6,066 nt of DNA, from NCBI GenBank assembly GCA_003535955.1, contig DPZM01000215.1:1-6066 (forward strand). Direction: 5' to 3'. Every line of letters starts with the position of its first letter. Position 1 is the stretch's first letter. Below the pieces are notes generated by a model. It saw only the letters and a program-made list of their open reading frames with translations. It had not been told where the DNA came from and did no database searches. Both the position numbers and the translations under genes were made by a program. Source of the stretch: Lachnospiraceae bacterium (GTDB lineage Bacteria; Bacillota; Clostridia; Lachnospirales; Lachnospiraceae). Shown one piece after another: positions 1 through 5,203 of the stretch.

Positions 1-611
1 GCGAGATCTGCGAGAAGAAGTCACGCTTTATCTGCCATGTCAAACCGGTGGAAACCGAAGAGGAGGCGACAGCCTTCATAAATGCCATAAAAAAGGAATA
101 CTGGGATGCGAGGCACAACTGCTCGGCCTTTGTCATAGGCAGGAATGCGGAGCTTACCAGATGCTCCGATGACGGTGAGCCTGCGGGAACGGCAGGAAGG
201 CCGATGCTTGAGGTCCTGCTTAATGAGGAGATCCGCAACGTCGCGGTTGTGGTAACAAGGTATTTCGGCGGTGTGCTGTTAGGAACGGGGGGACTCGTCA
301 GGGCCTATCAGTCAGCCGTCAAGGAAGGCCTGAATGCCAGTAAGGTCATAGAAAAGAAGGAGGGCGTCCGGGCCGTGGTAACCTGTGATTACAACCTCTC
401 CGGCAAGCTCCAGTATATTTTCGAAAAGAATAAGTACGCTATCCTCGAAGCCAAATACGAGGAAAACGTGTCTTTTATATTGCTCATCCCGACCGGGGAT
501 TTCACAAGGGTTCAGAAGGAGGTTACGGAAGCCTCATCGGGCCAGACGGAGCTTACCAAAGAGGATGAGTGTATATACGCAGTCGTAGACGGAGAAACCA
601 TTTTATTCTGA
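1..611 (+). CDS. yigZ: YigZ/IMPACT family protein (UPF0029 + DUF1949), 5'-partial
   Basis: The reading frame is open from the left edge (first full codon at 3) to TGA at 609-611, giving 202 residues. Family members are usually a little over 200 residues, so only about ten are missing. The residues before the GTG at 48 (EKKSRFICHVKPVETEEE) match the usual YigZ N-terminus, so the true start lies outside the window and the GTG is not the start. Family hallmarks follow in order: YWDARHNC, then CSDDGEPAGTAGRPMLEVL, then VVVTRYFGGVLLGTGGLVRAY, which together make the UPF0029/IMPACT domain. A DUF1949-like C-terminal domain begins near CDYNLSGKLQYIF. The eukaryotic homologue IMPACT acts in translational control through GCN1/GCN2. 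The bacterial role is poorly defined, but the fold suggests RNA or nucleic-acid binding in the cytoplasm. The gene ends 12 nt before a large inverted repeat. Family assignment is secure; function is not. Confidence 0.95.
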   Translation, partial: EICEKKSRFICHVKPVETEEEATAFINAIKKEYWDARHNCSAFVIGRNAELTRCSDDGEPAGTAGRPMLEVLLNEEIRNVAVVVTRYFGGVLLGTGGLVRAYQSAVKEGLNASKVIEKKEGVRAVVTCDYNLSGKLQYIFEKNKYAILEAKYEENVSFILLIPTGDFTRVQKEVTEASSGQTELTKEDECIYAVVDGETILF

Positions 612-623
612 GTGGACGTTGGC

Positions 624-718
624 GTGCCACGGGGACGGTTCTTTTGGCACACCTGAATCAATAAGAATCACGGGCAGCATTTTTGACAGGTGTGCCAAAA
701 GAACCGTCCCCGTGGCAC
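624..718. repeat. Paired REP-like element: perfect 32-bp inverted repeat, 31-nt spacer
   Basis: The arm at 624-655 is the exact reverse complement of the arm at 687-718, over 32 bases with no mismatch. The spacer is 656-686. Each arm also carries its own smaller palindrome: GTGCCA at 624-629 pairs with TGGCAC at 645-650, and GTGCCA at 692-697 pairs with TGGCAC at 713-718. Between them lies the core GGGGACGGTTC (631-641, inverted at 701-711). This two-REPs-head-to-head layout resembles BIMEs and small non-autonomous elements mobilised by REP-associated tyrosine transposases. No transposase gene is in the window. Transcribed RNA would form a very stable hairpin in the leader of the glutamine synthetase gene. 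No U-tract follows the right arm, so it is not a canonical intrinsic terminator, though it could trim readthrough or stabilise RNA ends. Confidence 0.9.
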
Positions 719-743
719 ATTTCAAAAAAGGCAAAATGAAAAA

Positions 744-748
744 AGGAG
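744..748 (+). promoter_or_regulatory. Ribosome binding site fixing the glutamine synthetase start at 756
   Basis: AGGAG lies 7 nt upstream of the ATG at 756-758. The frame is also open upstream to an ATG at 690, but that extension is translated from the right arm of the inverted repeat, is Arg/Lys-rich, has no Shine-Dalgarno sequence and matches nothing in the family. The RBS therefore selects 756. Confidence 0.85.
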
Positions 749-755
749 AAGAAAA

Positions 756-2039
756 ATGACTACAGCAAAGGATGTACTTAACAAAATCCAGGAGGAGGGT
801 GTTGAATTTATCCGTCTTCAGTTTACGGACATCTTCGGCCATTTGAAAAATGTTGCGGTAACGGCCGGCCAGCTGAGCAAGGTCCTGGTGGATAAATACA
901 GGATTGACGGCACCGTCCTGTTCGGCGGCGCACCGGGCTACGAGGGCGAGCTTATCCTGAATCCGGACTATGATACCTTTATGATCCTGCCCTGGCGGCC
1001 CCAGGACGGCAAGGTTGCCAGGCTGATGTGCGATGTCTGCTATCCTGACGGAACCCTTTTCGAATCAAGTCCCAGGACCATCTTAAAGAACGTGATCGAC
1101 AAGGCAAAGTCAAGCGGATACACCTTCATGATCCGCCCCGAGTGTGAGTTCTTCCTCTTCCACCTTGACGAGGCAGGTCTGCCCACCACAATCACCCATG
1201 AAGATGCGGGGATGATGGATGTCGGCCCGGTTGATTTTGGTGAAAACGCCAGAAGGGAAATGGTCCTTTTGCTTGAACAGATGGGATTCGAGATAGAATC
1301 ATCCTACCACGAGAAGGCTCCGGCCCAGCACGAGATCGACTTCAAGGAGGCCGATACACTTAAGGCAGCCGACGGGATAATGACCTTCCGCTTCGCTGTC
1401 CGTTCCATCGCCAAGCGTTTCGGCACCTACGCAACCTTCATGCCAAAGCCCAAGTCAGGCGCGGCAGGCTCCGGCATGCACTTAAACTTCACGATCTACA
1501 AGGACGGCAAAAACATCATGGATGATACCAAGGGCTCCGTCAACGAGGCCACCAGGGACTTTATCAACGGGATTCTTAAGCATTCCTGCGCCCTGTGTGC
1601 CTACACCAACCCGACCGTCAATTCATACAAGAGGTTACTCCTTGCCCTTGACGATGCCGGGTCAAGTTCCGAGTACGACATAAACACCACATATATAAGG
1701 ATCCGCGAGGGTCTCTTCGAGCCTGCCATCGAGCTTAGGTTCCCCGATTCTGCGGCCAATCCGTATCTTGCTCTTGCCCTTCTGATCTCGGCAGGTCTTC
1801 AGGGCATTCAGGATGGAGGCGGAGCCAACATTCCTACAAGGCTTCCCATTGCCAATGTGGACTGCCTGCCCGAAAACCTTAAGGATGCCCTCGAGTATGC
1901 GAAAAACGATCCCTTTATAGCCAAAGTTGTGGGGGATGATTTTGCGAAGATCTACACAGAAGCCAAGGCGGGTGAATGGAACCGTTACATGCGTGACATT
2001 TCCGACTGGGAGATCCGGAATTACCTATATAAGTATTAA
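756..2039 (+). CDS. glnA: Divergent type I glutamine synthetase homologue
   Basis: The 427-residue cytoplasmic protein has the glutamine synthetase beta-grasp and catalytic domains. GSI enzymes make glutamine from glutamate, ammonia and ATP. Metal ligands are intact: PECEFF (Glu129, Glu131), YHEKAPAQHEIDF (Glu186, Glu193), GSGMHLNF (His242) and IELRFPD (Glu326). NPTVNSYKR supplies the glutamate-site Arg293, and Arg328 and Arg315 match Salmonella/E. coli Arg359 and Arg344. Several other conserved positions differ. FDGSSI, carrying the ammonium-site Asp50, is replaced by FGGAPG with a nearby gap of about 6 residues. VPGYEAP with flap Glu327 becomes LLALDDA, with Asp299 at that position. Arg339 aligns with Asn310, and Arg355 with Ala324. 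No adenylylation-loop tyrosine was identified, as in the short GSI-alpha type of Firmicutes. An ANTAR gene follows after 66 nt, probably in the same operon. Fold assignment is very strong. Activity as an ordinary glutamine synthetase is less certain; it could be a related gamma-glutamyl ligase. Confidence 0.9.
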   Translation: MTTAKDVLNKIQEEGVEFIRLQFTDIFGHLKNVAVTAGQLSKVLVDKYRIDGTVLFGGAPGYEGELILNPDYDTFMILPWRPQDGKVARLMCDVCYPDGTLFESSPRTILKNVIDKAKSSGYTFMIRPECEFFLFHLDEAGLPTTITHEDAGMMDVGPVDFGENARREMVLLLEQMGFEIESSYHEKAPAQHEIDFKEADTLKAADGIMTFRFAVRSIAKRFGTYATFMPKPKSGAAGSGMHLNFTIYKDGKNIMDDTKGSVNEATRDFINGILKHSCALCAYTNPTVNSYKRLLLALDDAGSSSEYDINTTYIRIREGLFEPAIELRFPDSAANPYLALALLISAGLQGIQDGGGANIPTRLPIANVDCLPENLKDALEYAKNDPFIAKVVGDDFAKIYTEAKAGEWNRYMRDISDWEIRNYLYKY

Positions 2040-2105
2040 AGATCAGTTGTTTTTTATTAAAGCCCGATGACACGAACCCTGTACCCGAGGTAATACGGAC
2101 CGCAT

Positions 2106-2651
2106 ATGAGCAGCATAATCGTCCTTATGTCCAAAATCGAAGAAGCGCGCAAGATAGGCGGGTTGCTTAACAAGCATGGCTACCGGCCCGATCTCGTGTG
2201 CTCTCTTGCAGCAGATGCCCTGTCCGAAAGCTCCCGGCTGGAGAACGGGGTAATCATCTGCGGCGGCAGGCTTAACGACTTAAGTTTCGTGGAACTTAAT
2301 GACTGCATACCAAGATATTTCAAACTGATCATCCTTACCCGGAATGTGATGAGTGAAGAGTATCCGGAGAGCGCAATAAAGCTCGAACTTCCCTTAAGAA
2401 TGTCCGAGCTCATTGCTGCGATCGAAAAACAATTCGGCAAATACTACAGGCGGCCCTCAGATAACAAGGTAATAAAGCAGACCAGGAATCCCGAGGACCG
2501 CAAATACATTGATATGGCTAAGGAGCTTCTGATGAAAAACAAGGGGATGAGCGAGCCCGAGGCCCACCGCTACCTGCAGAAGACCGGCATGGACACCGGC
2601 ACATCCCTTGTCGAAACCGCCCGAATGGTTATCCTTCTCGAGCGGGGATGA
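2106..2651 (+). CDS. ANTAR-domain RNA-binding regulator with degenerate receiver domain
   Basis: The protein has 181 residues. Residues 1-110 look like a response-regulator receiver (beta1 SIIVLMSK, alternating helices, LPLRMSELIAAIEK at the end) but lack its active site. The acidic pair after beta1 is absent, the beta3 aspartate position reads IICGG, and the beta5 Lys-Pro is Leu-Pro. Residues 131-179 are an ANTAR domain: DRKYIDMAKELLMKNKGMSE, then EAHRYLQKTGMD, then SLVETARMVILLE, with the conserved Ala138-Lys139 pair. ANTAR proteins such as AmiR, NasR and EutV bind paired RNA hairpins and prevent transcription termination. The start at 2106 is chosen because beta1 begins there and a stop lies in frame at 2091. 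The only Shine-Dalgarno-like match, GAGG at 2087-2090, is rather distant (15 nt). Position after the synthetase gene suggests nitrogen-metabolism control, consistent with ANTAR genes beside glnA in clostridia. RNA targets are unknown. Confidence 0.9.
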   Translation: MSSIIVLMSKIEEARKIGGLLNKHGYRPDLVCSLAADALSESSRLENGVIICGGRLNDLSFVELNDCIPRYFKLIILTRNVMSEEYPESAIKLELPLRMSELIAAIEKQFGKYYRRPSDNKVIKQTRNPEDRKYIDMAKELLMKNKGMSEPEAHRYLQKTGMDTGTSLVETARMVILLERG

Positions 2652-2677
2652 AACAGGGGACGGTTCCCCGGTTCACC
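2649..2677. repeat. Single REP-like palindrome overlapping the ANTAR gene stop codon
   Basis: TGAAAC (2649-2654) pairs with GTTCA (2671-2675) with one bulged A, enclosing GGGGA/TCCCC (2656-2660 with 2665-2669) around a four-base loop. The 11-base core GGGGACGGTTC at 2656-2666 is identical to 631-641 and to the inverted copy at 701-711. The TGA that ends the ANTAR gene forms the left edge. It fills the 27-nt gap between convergent genes, where it could act as a weak two-way RNA-end structure. There is no U-tract on either side. Confidence 0.7.
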
Positions 2678-2678
2678 A

Positions 2679-4508
2679 TCACTTGATCGTCACATAGCAG
2701 TCATATTCATCTTTTTCCTCTCCTACAAATGCCGTCAGGCGAACCACCGATCCCGTATTGTTACTTGCCGTAACCTTGCACTTGCGCCCGTTTGATTTTG
2801 GAACATCTTCCAAGATCAGCTTATCGGATTCATCCCATTCCTGTGTTTCCTCATTCCACTCAAAAGCGCCCCAGGTAACTTCCAGATCCTTCTGAACATT
2901 TGTAATACTCACGGTAGAGCTCTTGGTTGCTTTTAAGTTTAATTTATCCTTAAGCTTAGGCACTGTAGATTTGATGTTGATAACATACTTTGCTGCGTAT
3001 TTTGCGGTATCTCCGTAATTGTAATATACGTTTATCTTACAGCCGCCGCTGTTTAATACGGTCAGTGTGTTGGTTTTTTCGTCAAAGACAAAGTTCTTCC
3101 CCTTCTTGTCGCTGCACTCATACCTGACCGGAGTGAGTCCTGATGGGGTAGAGATCAGCGTAGAAACATCTATCGTTTCACCTTGTCTGTAGTATGTCAT
3201 TGTCGAAAGCTTCTTACCGTTCTTCGGATTGACCGGATAGTTGATATCGGGAGTCTCAATTGTAAACTTTGCAATGCCCTTTACTTTTTTATCCTTATCC
3301 TTCCAGGTGACCGTAACCTCGCCCGGCTTCTTGGCTGTAAAGATGCCTTTGCTTACAGATCCAAGTGTTTTGGGCTCTACCGTCCAACTGTCTTTTTTGT
3401 CAAATTCCGCTCCGAAATAATCCGCTGCAGACAGGTCAACCTTCTGTTTGGTAATGACATTGGGGCAAACCCTGGTTTCCGGATCGGGTTCCGGCTCCGG
3501 CTCGGGGTCTGAACCTTTTTTCCTATCCACATAAGAAATCTCCACATCTTCTGCCGGCATAATAAAGGATGTTACGTCACTGTATGGATCTTTAAAGACA
3601 ACTCTCTTATTCTTTGATTCCCATTTTACAAACTCCGTGTCTTCATCTTCATTCGCCCATACTATATAAACTTCTTCGCCCTCATACATAAGTATTTTTG
3701 TGGCCAATTGTTCATCATACCAGACTGCACACTCACCCTTCATAGTGACCATATAGGCATCGTCTTCGTCATCATTATCGTCATCGTCTTCATCATCTTT
3801 CCCGGGAACATAATCGTCACGGTATGCCGTCCCGTTTGCGATCTCATTAACAATCTTACCGCTTTCATCCTTCCATGAATGTTTCACATTACTACTTGAG
3901 CTCGAATTCAGGCCTTGTAAGTTAAAACCGGTGTTTGAACCGTTCACAACCTTTTTGATCCCGTAGCAGTATATGAACGAATGACTGTACATTCCCATAC
4001 TGTTATCCCAATATGTCTTATTGCCCAAGGTGAGCACCGGACCAAGGCTTTTACAGTTTTTAAACGCATTATCCCTTACCGTAACCTGTGGAAAAATATC
4101 ATCATAGTCAAGATTCAGATTACCGGTCAGTCCTTCACAGCCGGCAAAAGCATAATCACCTATAAATCCAACACCTTTCTCAAATACGAGCGGCCCGTTC
4201 AGCTTCTTGCATTCATAAAAAGCGCGTGGGTCGATATTACCTATTTCAGTAGGAAAATTAAGTCCGCCGGTGATATTAAGACCTGAGAATGCATTTTTTC
4301 CAATACAGTCTATATAATCCGAGGACCCTTTTTCAAATATCAAACGCCCTGTAAAACCGGAACACAAATAAAACGCATTTTGACCTATTTGTTTGATCGA
4401 GCCCGGGATCGTAATGTCTCCTTTAAGCTGGCTGCATCCTTGGAATGCCCTGTCATAGATTATCTGCACATTCTTACCTATCTTCAGCGTCCGTCCATTC
4501 CGTAGCAT
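2679..4508 (-). CDS. C-terminal fragment of the LRR surface protein (LRR, InlB-like and Ig-like domains)
   Basis: The frame from ATG at 4508 gives 609 residues, but the first seven are an out-of-frame reading of the upstream repeat; authentic sequence begins at LKIGKNV (residue 8). There is no convincing RBS and no signal peptide, so independent production of a secreted protein is unlikely. Residues 8-200 hold BspA-like repeats (AFQGCSQLKGDITIP, AFYLCSGFTGRLIF, AFYECKKLNGPLVF, AFAGCEGLTGNLNL). Residues 237-250 are almost all Asp/Glu. Residues 253-327 resemble the divergent InlB B-repeat: EGEEVYIVWA, FVKWES, then SFIMPAEDVEISYV. Residues 335-344 are alternating Pro with Glu/Asp. Residues 346-420 look Ig-like (Big-type), with GSVSKGIFTAKKPGEVTVTW. 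The remainder, to about 609, is beta-rich and less clear, possibly one or two more Ig-like domains. It ends in DCYVTIK without a wall-sorting signal. Confidence 0.8.
   Translation of the reverse strand: MLRNGRTLKIGKNVQIIYDRAFQGCSQLKGDITIPGSIKQIGQNAFYLCSGFTGRLIFEKGSSDYIDCIGKNAFSGLNITGGLNFPTEIGNIDPRAFYECKKLNGPLVFEKGVGFIGDYAFAGCEGLTGNLNLDYDDIFPQVTVRDNAFKNCKSLGPVLTLGNKTYWDNSMGMYSHSFIYCYGIKKVVNGSNTGFNLQGLNSSSSSNVKHSWKDESGKIVNEIANGTAYRDDYVPGKDDEDDDDNDDEDDAYMVTMKGECAVWYDEQLATKILMYEGEEVYIVWANEDEDTEFVKWESKNKRVVFKDPYSDVTSFIMPAEDVEISYVDRKKGSDPEPEPEPDPETRVCPNVITKQKVDLSAADYFGAEFDKKDSWTVEPKTLGSVSKGIFTAKKPGEVTVTWKDKDKKVKGIAKFTIETPDINYPVNPKNGKKLSTMTYYRQGETIDVSTLISTPSGLTPVRYECSDKKGKNFVFDEKTNTLTVLNSGGCKINVYYNYGDTAKYAAKYVINIKSTVPKLKDKLNLKATKSSTVSITNVQKDLEVTWGAFEWNEETQEWDESDKLILEDVPKSNGRKCKVTASNNTGSVVRLTAFVGEEKDEYDCYVTIK
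3479..3512 (-). repeat. Pro-Glu/Asp linker repeat (PEPEPEPDPE)
   Basis: Short hexanucleotide-like repetition encodes alternating proline and acidic residues separating the InlB-like domain from the Ig-like domains. This is typical of extended spacers in surface proteins. Confidence 0.6.
3752..3802 (-). repeat. Low-complexity Asp/Glu-codon tract
   Basis: A run of GAT/GAC/GAA codons encodes KDDEDDDDNDDEDD between the LRR region and the InlB-like domain. It contains imperfect trinucleotide repetition on the + strand (tcgtcatcgtcttcatcatc). It is a likely flexible acidic linker. Length variation between strains by slippage would stay in frame only in multiples of three. Calcium binding is possible but not shown. 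Confidence 0.5.
4484..4498 (-). other. Probable frameshift site in the LRR gene
   Basis: On the coding strand the sequence reads ATG GAC GGA CGC TGA. One extra base after CG gives Met-Asp-Gly-Arg-Leu-Lys-Ile and joins the two frames. In the other repeats the strand leucine or isoleucine is 7 residues after the cysteine (CVNLKGSL, CSQLKGDI, CSGFTGRL, CKKLNGPL, CEGLTGNL). The repaired CYGMDGRL has the same spacing, which argues for a single missing base at about 4487-4489. Confidence 0.75.
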
Positions 4509-5065
4509 TCCCTGAACGCATCAAACCCGATAGAAGTTACGCTGTCCGGTATTATCAAAGATCCCTTCAGATTAACACAGCCGAAAAAAGCCTCGTCGTT
4601 AATATTTTTAACGCTGTCAGGGATAGTGAGATTACCCGTAAATCTTTTGTAGTCTTTGAAAGCCTGAGAACCGATCTCTGTAACGGTGTATGATTTCCCG
4701 TCGTAATCCTTAACCGTCCCGGGAATGTTAAGATCTGAGACAGAACCTTCCGAATACCCCGGGCTCTCGTATCCCGTTATTTTCGCAGTATTTTCATCTA
4801 AGACTTTAAAAATATAACCGGTATCGTCAGTAATCTCCCCCTTTCCGTCCGGTGAAATAACCTCATCGGCAGCCTCAACAGACTCAGACTGATACAGATC
4901 CTCACCTTCTGCTGCATCTGCCGCCTCATCTGTTACCTCTTCCTCCTCGATAAAGACTGCACCTTCCTCCGGTGTCTGTGCCATGGCAGGAATGCCCGAT
5001 GTCGTTATCATCATCACAGATGACAACAATACAGACAGCATCCTTAACACTTTCTGCTTTTTCAT
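4484..5065 (-). CDS. N-terminal fragment of the LRR surface protein (signal peptide and first repeats)
   Basis: The 193-residue frame starts at ATG (complement of 5063-5065) behind a strong AAGGAGGA site at 5071-5078, AGGAGG being 6 nt from the start. Residues 1-29 are a signal peptide: MKKQK, hydrophobic LSVLLSSVMMI, and a likely cleavage after AMA before Gln30. Residues 30-75 are very acidic. BspA-like repeats follow with the pattern Ile-Gly-x-x-Ala-Phe, Cys, Leu-x-Gly-x-Leu-x-Ile-Pro: ITEIGSQAF-like at about 130, NINDEAFFGCVNLKGSL at 154-170, and SIGFDAFRECYGMDG at 178-192. The frame then hits TGA in the middle of a repeat, directly after the segment that should lead into the next strand. 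As it stands, it would give a short secreted product with an incomplete LRR array, probably unstable. Confidence 0.85.
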   Translation of the reverse strand: MKKQKVLRMLSVLLSSVMMITTSGIPAMAQTPEEGAVFIEEEEVTDEAADAAEGEDLYQSESVEAADEVISPDGKGEITDDTGYIFKVLDENTAKITGYESPGYSEGSVSDLNIPGTVKDYDGKSYTVTEIGSQAFKDYKRFTGNLTIPDSVKNINDEAFFGCVNLKGSLIIPDSVTSIGFDAFRECYGMDGR

Positions 5066-5070
5066 ATAGC

Positions 5071-5078
5071 TCCTCCTT
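5071..5078 (-). promoter_or_regulatory. Strong ribosome binding site for the LRR protein gene
   Basis: The complement reads AAGGAGGA, with AGGAGG 6 nt before the ATG ending at 5065. It fixes the start of the signal-peptide-bearing frame. Confidence 0.85.
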
Positions 5079-5107
5079 ACATTTTTTTATTTATAATGCT
5101 TTCATAA

Positions 5108-5137
5108 TAGACAAAATGACTTTATGAACATTATAAC
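5108..5137 (+). promoter_or_regulatory. Candidate sigma-A-type promoter for the MATE gene
   Basis: TAGACA at 5108-5113 is followed by TTATAA at 5131-5136 (17-nt spacer) or TATAAC at 5132-5137 (18-nt spacer). Transcription would start near 5144, leaving a leader of about 60 nt. The region is AT-rich, so chance matches are likely. Confidence 0.35.
5130..5135 (-). promoter_or_regulatory. Candidate -10 box for the LRR protein gene
   Basis: The complement reads TATAAT, a perfect consensus, about 65 nt upstream of the start codon. No good -35 hexamer is seen at 16-18 nt (best is T-rich), so the promoter may be weak or activator-dependent. It overlaps the candidate -10 of the opposite strand. Confidence 0.35.
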
Positions 5138-5149
5138 TCAGACCGAATA

Positions 5150-5180
5150 AAAAAATACATACTATAAGTATATTTTTTTT
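5150..5180. repeat. AT-rich dyad in the divergent intergenic region
   Basis: ATACT (5159-5163) and AGTAT (5167-5171) flank ATA. The symmetry extends outwards through an A-run (5150-5155) facing a T-run (5175-5180), with two mismatches. It could be an operator for a dimeric regulator of one or both divergent genes. In + strand RNA it would be a weak, almost GC-free hairpin with a U-run in the MATE leader. It could also be chance in AT-rich DNA. Confidence 0.35.
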
Positions 5181-5203
5181 GCAATCTGTGATAAATTTAA
5201 TAC

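Larger units (their letters stand above)
2679..5065 (-). pseudogene. Frameshifted secreted BspA-type LRR / InlB-repeat / Ig-like surface protein
   Basis: Two overlapping minus-strand frames form one protein interrupted by a 1-base loss near 4487-4489. The span is 2387 nt, and adding one base gives 796 codons (795 residues plus stop). Reconstructed order: signal peptide 1-29; acidic linker to about 75; about eight BspA-like (LRR_5) repeats from about 125 to 385; an Asp/Glu-rich linker near 422-437; a divergent InlB B-repeat-like domain near 440-513; a PEPEPEPDPE linker near 521-531; then Ig-like beta domains to the end. No LPXTG motif or hydrophobic anchor is visible, so it would be secreted or non-covalently held at the surface. 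Related proteins often take part in adhesion or host/particle contact; a role here is inferred. It is read convergently to the ANTAR gene and divergently from the MATE gene. Alternatives to true decay are a sequencing error or a reversible frameshift. Confidence 0.8.

Noticed and set aside
690..755. A 22-residue N-terminal extension of the glutamine synthetase from ATG at 690
   Set aside because: It is translated from the right arm of the inverted repeat and a lysine/arginine-rich leader, has no ribosome binding site, and the AGGAG at 744-748 points to the ATG at 756.
612..755. ANTAR-type dual-hairpin RNA target or intrinsic terminator in the synthetase leader
   Set aside because: No pair of short stems with hexaloops of the known ANTAR pattern could be found; the large hairpin is a repeat element and lacks a following U-tract.
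1635..1700. Compensating frameshifts explaining the altered synthetase flap region
   Set aside because: Reading the other two frames across this stretch gives stops and no VPGYEAP or NRS-type motif, so the divergence appears genuine.
3183..3512. Plus-strand open frames within the LRR gene (also at 3981-4286 and 4445-4693)
   Set aside because: They are antisense to a well-supported domain-bearing gene, have no ribosome binding sites and show no recognisable protein family.
4487..4495. Tetranucleotide (GGAC) phase-variation repeat in the LRR gene
   Set aside because: Only two copies are present. Adding one GGAC copy would join the frames but put the repeat leucine one residue out of phase, so a one-base deletion fits better.
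5150..5180. Intrinsic terminator
   Set aside because: The stem is nearly all A-T with a three-base loop and two mismatches, and it lies upstream of both divergent genes where no terminator is needed.
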